From: Hyphomicrobiales bacterium
GTDB taxonomy: Bacteria > Pseudomonadota > Alphaproteobacteria > Rhizobiales > Xanthobacteraceae
Direction of reading: 5' to 3'
Assembly: GCA_017305555.1 (NCBI GenBank)
Contig: JAFKKM010000025.1
Location: 44,134-108,133, forward strand
Length of the DNA stretch: 64,000 nt
Under the pieces are notes generated by a model. That model worked only from the letters and a program-made list of their open reading frames with translations, searched no databases and was not told the origin of the DNA. Positions within the stretch are counted from its first letter, which is position 1, and every line of letters begins with the position of its first letter. The position numbers were made by a program, and so were the translations under genes. Shown here piece after piece: positions 8,919 through 17,201 of this stretch.

Positions 8919-9503
8919 CTAAACTCCGAGTACGGGAACACCGATGACGAAGGGATGAAACACCAGCGCCAGCGCCAGATAGATCACGATGCCAAGCACC
9001 ACGGCAATGACATCGTTACCGACGCCGCCGACCGGAATCGGCGGTGCGCCGGGATCGCTGCGATGCTTCAACGAGATGCGGTCGTAGACCGCCCATGCCA
9101 GAAACGAGCCGAACAAGATGATCGAGCCAAGATCGCCATTGGCCAGGAGATGCGCGAAAGCCCACAATTTGACGCCCGCCAGCATCGGATGCTTGAGCTT
9201 GGCGTAGATGCGGCCACGGACATAGGAGGCCACCACCAGAATGACCGCGAACGGCATCAGCGCCAGCGTGACGTGTCGCATCGCAACCGGCGGATACCAG
9301 ACGTCGATCCAGCCGGTCGCGCGGTAATGCGCGAAGCCCCAGACGATCAGCACAAGGCCAAGCGCCGACAGCAGCGAATAGCCGGCCTTGTAGGCGGCTT
9401 CTCCGCGTGCGGCGATCAGCCGCGCGCGCAACTCGCGCCGCGTCGTCACCAGATGCGTGCCGAAAAACAGCACGAGGCCGACGATCAGAATCCCTAATCC
9501 CAT
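8919..9503 (-). CDS. nnrU: NnrU family membrane protein
   Basis: A 194-residue integral membrane protein with about five hydrophobic segments. Family features are the N-terminal VLFFGTHLV with conserved His, [17 protein letters not shown], and [24 protein letters not shown]. NnrU proteins were first linked to nitric-oxide/denitrification functions, but many, including this one, are far from denitrification genes. The gene is coupled to panB with a 1-nt gap. The short palindrome TTGCG-C-CGCAA lies upstream at 9524-9534 and could be an operator, though this is weak. Confidence 0.88.
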   Translation of the reverse strand: MGLGILIVGLVLFFGTHLVTTRRELRARLIAARGEAAYKAGYSLLSALGLVLIVWGFAHYRATGWIDVWYPPVAMRHVTLALMPFAVILVVASYVRGRIYAKLKHPMLAGVKLWAFAHLLANGDLGSIILFGSFLAWAVYDRISLKHRSDPGAPPIPVGGVGNDVIAVVLGIVIYLALALVFHPFVIGVPVLGV

Positions 9504-9720
9504 CCCGCCTTCCCGCCGGACGATTGCGCCGCAAAATCGCTAGCATTTTTGCCCGCAACCACGCAATGGCATCGCATTGCCGGGCCGAACACGAGGGCGT
9601 GCCGCCGACCGACCGGGAAAGCAAAGAATTAAGTTTCCTCCATCCGCTCGTTGGCCGGAACGATCCATATTATTTCCTGATTGAGACAATGTGGCAGGGG
9701 GATAATCAAGGAGACATTCC

Positions 9721-10320
9721 ATGAAACGGCTTATGGTCGTCGCTGTGGTTGCGCTGGCAACCACATCATCCCTTGTGCTTGCGCGGACCGCGTCCGCGAG
9801 CGACACACAGACCCCGCAGCAGCGAATGCTGGCGAACCTCAACCAATCCGGCTTCTCCGACGTAAAAGTCGCGCCCGGCTCGTTCTATGTCAGCGCCAAG
9901 GATCAAGACGGCAACCCGGTCTCGATGTTCATCACGCCGAACTCCATGGCCGAAATCACCACCGTCGCCATGAACAACAATCAGACCGCTTCCTCCGCAT
10001 CCACCAGCAACGGCCTGTTCGTGCGTATTCCACGCAGCGAGGAAATGAGTTCGAAGATCATCGGCACCGATGTCTATAATCAGGAGAACAAGAACATCGG
10101 CGAGATCAAGGATATCGCCATCAACAACGACGGACACGTCACAGCTTACGTGCTCAGCGTTGGCGGATTTCTCGGCATCGACAACCACTATGTCGCCGTC
10201 ACACCGTCGGCGATTGATCTTACCTATGACAACCAGAAGAACGCGTGGAACGCGAAGATCGATACCGATGCCGGCCAGTTGAAGGCCGCGCCGGAATACA
10301 AGTATCCAGGAAAAGCCTGA
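9721..10320 (+). CDS. Secreted PRC-barrel domain protein
   Basis: A 199-residue protein with a signal peptide (cleavage near TASASD). Residues 31-85 resemble the SfsB-like small folds seen before PRC barrels in rhizobial proteins (QQRMLANLNQSGFSDVKV), and residues 108-175 form a PRC-barrel (SSKIIGTDVYNQENKNIGEI, then AYVLSVGGFLGIDNHYVAV). PRC barrels are beta-barrel modules often found in stress-related or envelope proteins of this order. AAGGAGA lies before ATG 9721. The specific role is unknown. Confidence 0.85.
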   Translation: MKRLMVVAVVALATTSSLVLARTASASDTQTPQQRMLANLNQSGFSDVKVAPGSFYVSAKDQDGNPVSMFITPNSMAEITTVAMNNNQTASSASTSNGLFVRIPRSEEMSSKIIGTDVYNQENKNIGEIKDIAINNDGHVTAYVLSVGGFLGIDNHYVAVTPSAIDLTYDNQKNAWNAKIDTDAGQLKAAPEYKYPGKA

Positions 10321-10445
10321 TCTTTTAGTTGCAGCATCGCGAGCACCGGCCGGCGCAACAGCGTCGGCCGCGCGGCTTGACTCGATTGCCGCGCTGCCAT
10401 CAGATTATCGGATCATTGAGGCCATCGCGGAGGGGCAGCCCGCAT

Positions 10446-10901
10446 ATGACGCATCCTTTCGAACGCCACCACTCCATCGTGATCGCGGCAAAGCCGGCCG
10501 CGGTGTTCGACTACGTCACCAATCCGAAGTCATGGCCCGAATGGCTGCCGACCTCGCATCATATCGATTGCGACGACCGCCCGATGCGGTTCGGAGACAC
10601 TTTCCACGAACACTGGAGCACGCGCACCGGCAAGGTCGAACTCGACTGGCTGGTGATTGCCTGCAACCACCCGCAACTCTGGATCGGCCTGACGCAGACC
10701 TCGTTCATGGGGCCGGTGGTGGTGCAATACGATTGCGAGAGCGTCGACGGCGGCACGCAGTTCACCCGCACGTTACGCAATCCGGCGCGGCCGAAACCGC
10801 CGACCGCCGAGGTGATCGAACGCATGGATCAGGAAGCCCGCCTCGGGCTCGAGGCCATCAAGCGCAACGTCGAGGCCCGCAGCAGCCGGACGACATTCTG
10901 A
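10446..10901 (+). CDS. SRPBCC (START/Bet v1-like) family protein
   Basis: A 151-residue cytoplasmic protein of the polyketide cyclase/START-like fold: the N-terminus HHSIVIAAKPAAVFDYVTNP followed by WPEWLPTSHHI is the standard first strand, helices and turn, and the C-terminal long helix is RMDQEARLGLEAIKRN. These proteins bind hydrophobic ligands; the ligand here is not known. ATG 10446 is chosen because it opens the domain; upstream in-frame sequence has no family character. Preceded by GGAGGGG at about 10429. Confidence 0.8.
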   Translation: MTHPFERHHSIVIAAKPAAVFDYVTNPKSWPEWLPTSHHIDCDDRPMRFGDTFHEHWSTRTGKVELDWLVIACNHPQLWIGLTQTSFMGPVVVQYDCESVDGGTQFTRTLRNPARPKPPTAEVIERMDQEARLGLEAIKRNVEARSSRTTF

Positions 10902-10937
10902 ACGTCTTTCCGGCTCGCAAAACTCTATATCGCCAGC

Positions 10938-11069
10938 GTCGTCCCCGCGAAGGCGGGGACCCATACCCCCTGTGTCAGTCGTGTTAGCAAGGCGTGCCAA
11001 CACGATCGACAAGCGCCCCCCTTACGACCAGCGACACGGAGTCTGGGTCCCCGCCTTCGCGGGGACGAC
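10938..11069. repeat. Two-armed palindromic repeat, copy A
   Basis: Left arm GTCGTCCCCGCGAAGGCGGG begins at 10938 and the inverted right arm ends at 11069 (GGGGACGAC). Each arm is itself a hairpin with a GAAG or CTTC tip. The two arms are about 80 bp apart. The same design recurs at 35369, 37401, 51919, 55178 and 60332, with a lone palindrome at 63924. Intergenic, between the SRPBCC gene and a convergent acetyltransferase gene. Confidence 0.85.
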
Positions 11070-11104
11070 TCCGTGCGATGGGTTGGCGACGTGCAAAATC
11101 CCTC

Positions 11105-11137
11105 CGTCATTGCGAGAAGCCAAGCGACGAAGGAAAC
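11105..11137. repeat. Single arm of the CGTCATTGCGAG repeat
   Basis: The sequence CGTCATTGCGAG followed by AAGCCAAGCGACGAAG matches one arm of the palindromic element seen complete at 35263-35344. The partner arm is absent here, so this is a degenerate half copy next to repeat A. Confidence 0.5.
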
Positions 11138-11160
11138 TCAGGCGGGGCCATCACCCTACC

Positions 11161-11595
11161 CTACACATTCTCTCCGCCGTCGCGGATGAAGGAATAGCGC
11201 ACGATATCGGTGCGACGGTGCCAGCCGATCTTTTCCCAGAACGCCATCGCGGCCTCATTCGTCGCCAGCACGTCGATATGCGACTTCGAAATTCCTTCAG
11301 CTTTCAACCTATCGAGAGAGGCGTTCACCAGACGCGTCGCGAGCCCGTTATTGCGATGAGCCGGCGCGACAATGAGGTGCTGCAAATAGCCCCTGCGGCC
11401 GTCGTGGCCCGCCATCACGCATCCGACCAGTGCGCCCGCCTGCTCGGCGACAAAACTGAAGCCCGGATTCCTGTTCAGATAGCGCGCGACCGCCTCCCTT
11501 GAATCGGCATCGCGCACGGTGACGCCGGGCGTTTGCCGCATCAACGCGATCACATGATCGAAATCCTCGACGGTCATTTCGCGAATCGTTGCCAC
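11161..11595 (-). CDS. GNAT family N-acetyltransferase
   Basis: A 144-residue GNAT enzyme. The acetyl-CoA loop is AHRNNGLATRLVNASL, preceded by the strand YLQHLIVAP, and motif B is NEAAMAFWEKIGW. The N-terminus IREMTVEDFDHVIALM is typical of the family. It stands alone, convergent with the SRPBCC gene across the palindromic repeat and divergent from the small secreted protein at 11779. Substrate unknown. Confidence 0.85.
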   Translation of the reverse strand: MATIREMTVEDFDHVIALMRQTPGVTVRDADSREAVARYLNRNPGFSFVAEQAGALVGCVMAGHDGRRGYLQHLIVAPAHRNNGLATRLVNASLDRLKAEGISKSHIDVLATNEAAMAFWEKIGWHRRTDIVRYSFIRDGGENV

Positions 11596-11778
11596 GCTGT
11601 TTTCTCCGGCGCGCGAGGTCGCGCATCATCGCATCGGTATAGCACGTCCCGGAGATGCACGTTGTGCGCGTTCACGATGACGCCGCAACATCATCACGCA
11701 ATCACCTTGGAAATTTCGCGGAATGACCGCGTCGCACATCAACCATCGACGCTCCATCAACACCATGGAGCTGAATGC

Positions 11779-12084
11779 ATGAATTTCAAATATCTCGCCA
11801 CCGCCGCTGCGATCGCCACTCTTGCCGCGACCGCCGCGCAGGCGCAGACACAGACACAGACGTCGCCGCAACCGACTCAGAAAATGCAACAGGGAAGCTC
11901 CACCACGACACCACATGGCAAAGCCGGTTCCGCATCGGGGACGGTGGGATCAGCAAACCACGCCGGCAGCCGCAGCGGCAAAACCGTGAAGCCGGCGCCG
12001 GAAGGAGCGATGCAACACCGCGGCTCGACCACCGACAGCGACAGCGCGCCAAGCGGAACGACGCCAGGCGGCATGTCGCGCTAA
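11779..12084 (+). CDS. Small secreted Ser/Thr/Gly-rich protein
   Basis: A 101-residue protein with a signal peptide (MNFKYLATAAAIATLAAT, cleavage near AAQAQ). The mature part is low-complexity, rich in Ser, Thr, Gly, Gln and Pro, and has no recognisable domain. ATG 11779 follows GGAG at 11767 with 8-nt spacing. Similar short exported proteins are common in Bradyrhizobiaceae and unassigned. A clear hairpin terminator follows at 12110. Confidence 0.7.
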   Translation: MNFKYLATAAAIATLAATAAQAQTQTQTSPQPTQKMQQGSSTTTPHGKAGSASGTVGSANHAGSRSGKTVKPAPEGAMQHRGSTTDSDSAPSGTTPGGMSR

Positions 12085-12109
12085 CCTCTCTCCAAGGCGA
12101 AACTCTACG

Positions 12110-12134
12110 GCCGGCGCACGCGCCGGCTATTTTT
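12110..12134 (+). terminator. Rho-independent terminator after the 101-residue secreted protein gene
   Basis: Stem GCCGGCG (12110-12116) and CGCCGGC (12121-12127) with a CACG loop, then TATTTTT. It lies 26 nt past the stop codon. Confidence 0.8.
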
Positions 12135-12192
12135 ATGTCGCGTCGGCTTCGCTCGCCGCGCATGTCGATGCTACGTGCAATCGATTTTGCCG

Positions 12193-12447
12193 TCAGGACA
12201 AAACGGTCGATGGCGGCTTCTTTGTCCGCGCCTTGCGCGCCGGGCGAAGCGGCAAACCTGCTGAATCTTTCGCTTCCCGCTCTTTGGCCTCTTGCGCCAA
12301 CCGCAGCCCACGAAGTCTCGCCATGTTTTTCCTCACGGCAGCATCGTTGGCTTCGTATTCAGCGAGGGCCTTCGTTCCCTCGACTGCGGCCACACGCTGA
12401 CGCTCACGACGTTCTTCCGATTTGGGCGACGATGTTTTTGTGCTCAT
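12193..12447 (-). CDS. Small charged hypothetical protein
   Basis: An 84-residue, Lys/Arg/Glu-rich, probably helical protein (MSTKTSSPKSEERRERQRVA, then ALAEYEANDAAVRKNMARLR). It ends in a basic tail PARKARTKKPPSTVLS. ATG 12447 is chosen over upstream in-frame codons because the upstream part has no similar composition. Small proteins with the pattern AVRKNMARLRxLR recur in Bradyrhizobiaceae from memory, with no known function. The basic character would fit nucleic-acid binding, but this is speculation. Confidence 0.6.
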   Translation of the reverse strand: MSTKTSSPKSEERRERQRVAAVEGTKALAEYEANDAAVRKNMARLRGLRLAQEAKEREAKDSAGLPLRPARKARTKKPPSTVLS

Positions 12448-12679
12448 CTCCGATATGTAGGTGCAAATCGGCGAAATGCCACCGCCTCGACGCCTCCACA
12501 TGAACACAATTGACCGCTTGCTATCCTGCCGAATACCTATACCGTGCCGCAATTCGATTTGTTGCAGTTGCCTTGTAAGCGCGCCTTCGGGCTCTTTTCC
12601 TCGGACATCGCCGGAATTGGATCAACTCGCACGGAGGTCGTGCGGGAAATCGAGCGCTTGCGCTCCAGGAGAAGACGTT

Positions 12680-12892
12680 ATGGCTACAGGTACAGTGAAA
12701 TGGTTTAACGGCCAGAAGGGCTTTGGCTTCATTCAACCCGACGACGGCGGCACCGACGTATTCGTGCATATCAGCGCGGTCGAGCGCGCCGGCCTCGATG
12801 GGCTCGGTGAAGGCCAGAAGGTTTCGTTCGAAGCCAAGACCGACAAGATGCGCGGCAAGACCAGCGCGGAAAATCTGTCGCTCGTGAGCTGA
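12680..12892 (+). CDS. cspA: Cold-shock domain protein (CspA family)
   Basis: A 70-residue single cold-shock domain with RNP1 KGFGFIQP and RNP2 VFVHISAV, starting [12 protein letters not shown]. It binds single-stranded RNA/DNA as an RNA chaperone. ATG 12680 follows AGGAGA at 12667-12672. The spacing to the upstream divergent gene leaves up to about 230 bp of leader, which would allow the long structured 5' UTR usual for csp genes; a TSS is not visible. A terminator follows at 12946. Confidence 0.95.
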   Translation: MATGTVKWFNGQKGFGFIQPDDGGTDVFVHISAVERAGLDGLGEGQKVSFEAKTDKMRGKTSAENLSLVS

Positions 12893-12945
12893 CAAGCGCC
12901 GAGCGACGCAAGCCACCCACGGATGTACTGGGGGTTTGCAGTGAA

Positions 12946-12974
12946 AGTCCCGTCAGAAATGGCGGGGCTTTTTG
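12946..12974 (+). terminator. Terminator after the cold-shock gene
   Basis: Stem AGTCCCGTC / GGCGGGGCT (12946-12954 with 12961-12969, including two G-T pairs) and loop AGAAAT, followed by TTTTTG. It ends the csp transcript just before the convergent prfC stop at 13008. Confidence 0.8.
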
Positions 12975-13007
12975 TTTGTTTGCGGAAGCGACACCGCTCG
13001 GCCCGCC

Positions 13008-14624
13008 TTACCTCTTCTTCACGTCCTTGACGTTGGAGAAGACGATGCCCTCGGCACGTTCCTTGGTGTAGCCGAGATAGAATTCGTTCTTGGCGAGGAA
13101 CACCGGATCGCCGTCGACGTCGTCGGCGACGCCGGAGTTGTTGGCGGCGACGAAAGCTTCGAGCCTCTTCGGATCGTCCGACGAAATCCAGCGCGCAAGT
13201 TGGAATTCGCTGATCTCGAATTCCACCGGCAGAGAATATTCGGCGTCAAGCCGCGCCTTCAGAACGTCGAGCTGCAACATGCCGACCACGCCGACCAAGG
13301 CGGGTGCGCCATCGCGCGGGCGGAACACCTGTACGACGCCCTCCTCCGACATCTGCTGCAAGGCTTCCTTCAGCTTCTTCGCCTTCATCGCGTCGGTGAG
13401 ACGGACGCGGCGGACAATTTCCGGCGCAAAGCTGGGGACGCCGACGAACGACACGTCCTCGCCCTCGGTCAGCGTGTCGCCGATCCGCAAAGTGCCATGA
13501 TTGGGAATGCCGACGACGTCGCCGGCGAAGGCCTCATCCGCAATGGCGCGATCCTGCGCGAAGAAGAATTGCGGCGACGACAGCGGCATCGGCTTGCCGG
13601 TGCGAACCAGCTTCGCCTTCATGCCGCGCGTCAGCTTGCCCGAGCACAGCCGCGCGAATGCGATACGGTCGCGGTGGTTGGGATCCATGTTGGCCTGGAT
13701 CTTGAAAACGAAGGCCGTCATCTTCGGCTCGTCCGCCTGCACCAGACGCTGGCTGCTTTCCTGCGCGCGCGGCGGCGGTGCGAAGCGGCCCAAGCCTTCG
13801 AGCAGATCGCCGACGCCAAAGTTGCGCAGCGCCGAGCCGAAATAGACGGGCGTGAGATGGCCTTCGCGGAACGCGGCGAGATCGAACGGCTTGCAGGCCT
13901 CCGTCGCCAGTCCCAGTTCTTCCTTCACCTCGTCGACGTTGAGGTTCGGATTGCGTGCGGCGAGATCGTCGATGGCGATCTGCTCCGCCGCCCCGGTCTT
14001 GGCGCCGCTGCCTTCAAGCAGGCGAATGCCGCCGGTGGCAATGTCATAGGTGCCGAGGAAATCGCGGCCGCGGCCGACCGGCCAGGTCATCGGCGTGGTG
14101 TCGAGCGCCAGCGTCTTTTCGATTTCGTCGAGGAGATCGAAGGTGTCGCGGCTCTCGCGGTCCATCTTGTTGATGAAGGTGATGATCGGAATGTCGCGCA
14201 GGCGGCAGACCTCGAACAGCTTTCGCGTGCGATCCTCGATGCCTTTCGCGGCGTCGATCACCATGACGGCGGAGTCGACCGCCGTGAGCGTGCGATAGGT
14301 ATCCTCGGAGAAGTCCTCGTGGCCCGGCGTATCGAGCAGGTTGAAGACGAGATTATCGAACTCGAACGTCATCACCGAGGTGACGACAGAGATGCCGCGG
14401 TCGCGCTCGATCTTCATCCAGTCGGAGCGCGTGTTGCGGCGCTCGCCCTTGGCCTTGACCTGCCCGGCGAGATTGATGGCGCCGCCGAACAGCAGCAGCT
14501 TTTCGGTCAGTGTGGTCTTGCCGGCGTCGGGATGCGAGATGATCGCGAAGGTACGGCGACGCGCCACCTCAGTGGCCAGTGCCGGGCGCGATGCGGTGTC
14601 GGAAGCAGTAGCGATATCGGTCAT
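13008..14624 (-). CDS. prfC: Peptide chain release factor 3
   Basis: A 538-residue translational GTPase that recycles RF1/RF2 from the ribosome. G motifs are present: SHPDAGKTTL (29-38), DTPGHEDFSEDTYR, and NKMD. The RF3-specific C-terminal part includes MSEEGVVQVFRP and VGVVGMLQLDVL. Length matches the family (about 530). It stands alone between the csp terminator and the riboswitch-sugE unit, divergent from the latter. Confidence 0.97.
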   Translation of the reverse strand: MTDIATASDTASRPALATEVARRRTFAIISHPDAGKTTLTEKLLLFGGAINLAGQVKAKGERRNTRSDWMKIERDRGISVVTSVMTFEFDNLVFNLLDTPGHEDFSEDTYRTLTAVDSAVMVIDAAKGIEDRTRKLFEVCRLRDIPIITFINKMDRESRDTFDLLDEIEKTLALDTTPMTWPVGRGRDFLGTYDIATGGIRLLEGSGAKTGAAEQIAIDDLAARNPNLNVDEVKEELGLATEACKPFDLAAFREGHLTPVYFGSALRNFGVGDLLEGLGRFAPPPRAQESSQRLVQADEPKMTAFVFKIQANMDPNHRDRIAFARLCSGKLTRGMKAKLVRTGKPMPLSSPQFFFAQDRAIADEAFAGDVVGIPNHGTLRIGDTLTEGEDVSFVGVPSFAPEIVRRVRLTDAMKAKKLKEALQQMSEEGVVQVFRPRDGAPALVGVVGMLQLDVLKARLDAEYSLPVEFEISEFQLARWISSDDPKRLEAFVAANNSGVADDVDGDPVFLAKNEFYLGYTKERAEGIVFSNVKDVKKR

Positions 14625-14723
14625 GGGGCGAGCCTGTGGCAGGGAATGCGGGCGGGATCAAGGAGTTTCCGCGCTGATTTCGGCGGCTTGCCAGCCGGTT
14701 CCGGCCACCCCATATCAGCCCGG

Positions 14724-14789
14724 CGGAAGGACGACCTTCCGGCTTCATCCAGTCATCGCGGGGACGGCCCTGCCTAACACGTTAGGAGG
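14724..14789 (+). promoter_or_regulatory. Guanidine-II (mini-ykkC) riboswitch in the sugE leader
   Basis: Two short hairpins carry the class-defining ACGR loops. P1 pairs CGGAAGG with CCTTCCG around loop ACGA (14724-14741). P2 pairs GCGGGG with CCCTGC around loop ACGG (14758-14773). The linker is 16 nt. Just downstream, CCTAAC/GTTAGG (14773-14786) forms a hairpin that overlaps P2's last base and the Shine-Dalgarno AGGAGG (14784-14789). Binding of guanidine to the two loops would favour P2 and free the ribosome site. The following gene is SugE, the known guanidinium exporter and most frequent partner of this riboswitch class. Confidence 0.92.
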
Positions 14790-14794
14790 GTCTC

Positions 14795-15109
14795 ATGGCC
14801 TGGTTCATGTTGTTTATCGCGGGGTTGATGGAGGTCGGCTGGGCGATCGGGCTGAAGTACACGGAAGGCTTCACCCGCCTGGTGCCGTCGGTGCTGACGC
14901 TGGCGGCGATGCTGATCAGCATCGTGTTGCTTGGTCTCGCCTTGAAGACGCTGCCGGTCGGCACCGCTTACGCGGTCTGGACCGGGATCGGCGCGGTCGG
15001 CACCGCCATTCTCGGCATCGTGCTGCTGGGCGATCCGGCGACCGCCGCGCGGCTCGGCTCGATCGGCCTGATCGTCGCCGGCATCGTCGGGCTGAAGTTG
15101 GTGACATAA
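14795..15109 (+). CDS. sugE: SMR-family guanidinium exporter SugE (Gdx)
   Basis: A 104-residue small multidrug resistance protein with four membrane segments and the essential Glu13 ([17 protein letters not shown]). The segment [19 protein letters not shown] is the SugE/Gdx type rather than EmrE type. It works as a dual-topology dimer, exchanging guanidinium for protons at the inner membrane. The upstream guanidine-II riboswitch at 14724-14789 independently supports guanidinium as the substrate. ATG 14795 follows AGGAGG with 5-nt spacing. Confidence 0.95.
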   Translation: MAWFMLFIAGLMEVGWAIGLKYTEGFTRLVPSVLTLAAMLISIVLLGLALKTLPVGTAYAVWTGIGAVGTAILGIVLLGDPATAARLGSIGLIVAGIVGLKLVT

Positions 15110-15113
15110 GGCG

Positions 15114-16121
15114 TCAGTGACGAAATAGCACCACGGCCCAATAGGCCAGCGCCGCGACGGTCGCCGAGGCCGGCACGGTGATCACCCACGCATAAACGAT
15201 GGAACTGGCGACGTTCCAGCGTACCGCCGAGACGCGCCGCGCCGCGCCGACGCCGACAATGGCACCGGTGATGGTGTGGGTGGTCGACACCGGGACGCCG
15301 AGGAATGTCGCCATGAACAGCGTCGCCGCGCCGCCGGTCTCGGCGCAGAAGCCCTGCATCGGCGTCAGGCGGGTGATACGCAGCCCCATGGTGCGCACGA
15401 TGCGCCAGCCGCCGAGCAGCGTGCCGAGCGCCATCGCCGACTGGCACGCCAGCACCACCCAGAACGGCACGCTGAATTCGCTGCCGAGGTGGCCTTGCGA
15501 ATAGAGCAGAACGGCGATGATACCCATGGTCTTTTGCGCGTCGTTGCCGCCGTGGCCGAGCGAATACAGCGACGCGGAAAAGAACTGGAATATCCGGAAC
15601 GCCCGATCCACCGCGAATGGCGTGGACCGGGCCGAAGCCCAGGTGACGATCGCCACCAGCACAAGCGCGAGCAGGAATCCCACCACCGGCGACAGCACGA
15701 TGGCGAGCAAGGTCATCGACAACCCGCTCCACATCACTGCGGCGAGCCCGGCCTTGGCGACGCCGGCACCGACCAGTCCGCCGATCAGCGCGTGCGACGA
15801 GCTGGAGGGAATACCAAGCGCCCAGGTCACCAGATTCCAGACGATAGCGCCGACCAGCGCCGCGAAGATCACCGCCGGAGTAATGAGATCGGGCTCGATG
15901 ATGCCGGTGCCGATGGTGTTGGCGACATGCAGCCCGAACACCAGGAACGCGACGAAATTAAAGAACGCGGCCCAGAACACCGCGTATTGCGGCCGCAGCA
16001 CCCGCGTCGAGACGATGGTGGCGATCGAATTGGCGGCGTCGTGCAGGCCATTGAGGAAGTCGAACAGCAGCGCGACCGCGATCAGGCCGACCAGAACCGG
16101 AAAAGCAATCGTGGCGTCCAC
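15114..16121 (-). CDS. pit: PiT-family inorganic phosphate transporter
   Basis: A 335-residue multi-span membrane protein of the PHO4/PiT family. It has the two signature repeats: FDFLNGLHDAANSIATIVST near the N-terminus and SLGHGGNDAQKTMGIIAVLL in the middle (GxNDxxN/GxNDAQK type). Length is on the short side of the bacterial PiT range. It follows the DUF47 gene by 78 bp on the same strand, the usual Pit partner order. A palindromic repeat sits in that gap. Confidence 0.93.
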   Translation of the reverse strand: MDATIAFPVLVGLIAVALLFDFLNGLHDAANSIATIVSTRVLRPQYAVFWAAFFNFVAFLVFGLHVANTIGTGIIEPDLITPAVIFAALVGAIVWNLVTWALGIPSSSSHALIGGLVGAGVAKAGLAAVMWSGLSMTLLAIVLSPVVGFLLALVLVAIVTWASARSTPFAVDRAFRIFQFFSASLYSLGHGGNDAQKTMGIIAVLLYSQGHLGSEFSVPFWVVLACQSAMALGTLLGGWRIVRTMGLRITRLTPMQGFCAETGGAATLFMATFLGVPVSTTHTITGAIVGVGAARRVSAVRWNVASSIVYAWVITVPASATVAALAYWAVVLFRH

Positions 16122-16150
16122 CCGGCGGCCCCTGCCTAGCGTTCTTGAAG

Positions 16151-16199
16151 GCGCATGATCTTCTCCGAAAACCGGCTTCCACTTTTCGGGATCATGCGC
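16151..16199. repeat. GCGCATGATC inverted repeat (REP-like)
   Basis: GCGCATGATC at 16151-16160 is mirrored by GATCATGCGC at 16190-16199. The intervening segment contains CCGAAAACCGGCTTCCACTT. This is a common intergenic element in Bradyrhizobiaceae, recognised from memory. It lies between the DUF47 gene and pit, within one presumed operon, where it could modulate pit expression. Confidence 0.75.
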
Positions 16200-16844
16200 T
16201 TAGACCTGCTCGATGACGATGCTGTTGATCTCGTTGGCGACGTCGTCGAAGCGGTCAGCCACTTTCTCGAGATGGTCGTAGATCTCGGCGCCGACGATGA
16301 AGTCCATCGCGTTGGCGTTGCGGTGCTTGAGGAACAGCTCCTTGAGGCCGATGTCGTGGAGATCGTCGACGCGGCCTTCGATCTTACCCAGTTCCTGGGT
16401 GATCGTCGTCAGCATGGTGACGTTGTCGCCGATCGATTGCAGCAACGGCACCGCACGGCCAACCAGGTTGGCACATTCGACCAGCAACGTGCCGATCTCG
16501 CGCATCGGCGGCTCGAACTGGCGCACCTCGAACAGCACCACAGCCTTGGCGGTCTGCTGCATCTGGTCGACGGCGTCGTCCATCGCCGTGATCAGGTTCT
16601 TGATGTCAACGCGATCGAACGGGGTGATGAAAGTACGGCGCACCGCGGTCAGCACCTCACGGGTGATGCCGTCTGCGTCGCTCTCGAACTGGTCGACGCG
16701 CTGGCAATAGACCGGCGTTTCCTCGCCGCCCTTAAGCATCCCTTGCAGCGCCTGCGCGCCCTGTACAGCAACTTGGGCATGGCGGGCGAACAGGGCGAAG
16801 AATTTCTCCTCCCTGGGCAGCAGAGCTCTGAACCAGCGTAACAT
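16200..16844 (-). CDS. DUF47 (PhoU-like) phosphate transport regulator
   Basis: A 214-residue all-helical protein of the DUF47/TIGR00153 family, which resembles PhoU. Visible features are the start MLRWFRALLPREEKFFALFARHA and the metal-binding helix pair ESDADGITREVL and VDIKNLITAMDDAVDQMQ. It is presumed to regulate or gate the PiT transporter encoded just downstream. Confidence 0.9.
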   Translation of the reverse strand: MLRWFRALLPREEKFFALFARHAQVAVQGAQALQGMLKGGEETPVYCQRVDQFESDADGITREVLTAVRRTFITPFDRVDIKNLITAMDDAVDQMQQTAKAVVLFEVRQFEPPMREIGTLLVECANLVGRAVPLLQSIGDNVTMLTTITQELGKIEGRVDDLHDIGLKELFLKHRNANAMDFIVGAEIYDHLEKVADRFDDVANEINSIVIEQV

Positions 16845-17201
16845 TGCTATTCCCCGGCCGTTCGGTTGGCGGTATCCGATTGACGCGCCAACACCGTCAT
16901 GCGACCGGCGTGCCCCGCCTCAAAACCGCGCCGTCGTTCGGGCAAACTGTCGAAACCGGACCGAACTGGACCGCCTCGAACTCCCGATGCGACAGGCCGT
17001 CGACATGCGGCGGCGCGTCATTGCGTTGTCATAAAACACTTCTTCGGACGGCGCGCAATCGCCCCGGCCGCCAGCCAGCCCCCCGATCACAACATATGCA
17101 CGCTATGCACGGGCGCGGTAGTACGATCACTGCCAGCGTCTTGTTTCAGAGCCGGAGCCCTTCTTCAAAGCCCCGTCCCGGACCCTGCCCTGACCGCGCG
17201 C
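16845..17201. other. Intergenic region, 357 bp, no gene seen
   Basis: No credible coding region or RNA was recognised. It should contain the promoter of the DUF47-pit unit and the 3' end of the liv transcript. A weak Pho-box-like pair GCGTCAT-TGCG-TTGTCAT lies at 17015-17032, but in the wrong orientation for DUF47. Confidence 0.5.

Noticed and set aside
12972..14777. 601-codon open frame antisense to prfC
   Set aside because: High GC leaves long antisense frames. The translated sequence is Arg/Ala/Gly-rich with no family motif, while prfC on the other strand is complete.
17015..17032. Pho-box-like repeats near DUF47-pit
   Set aside because: Half-sites have up to two mismatches and the orientation points away from DUF47.
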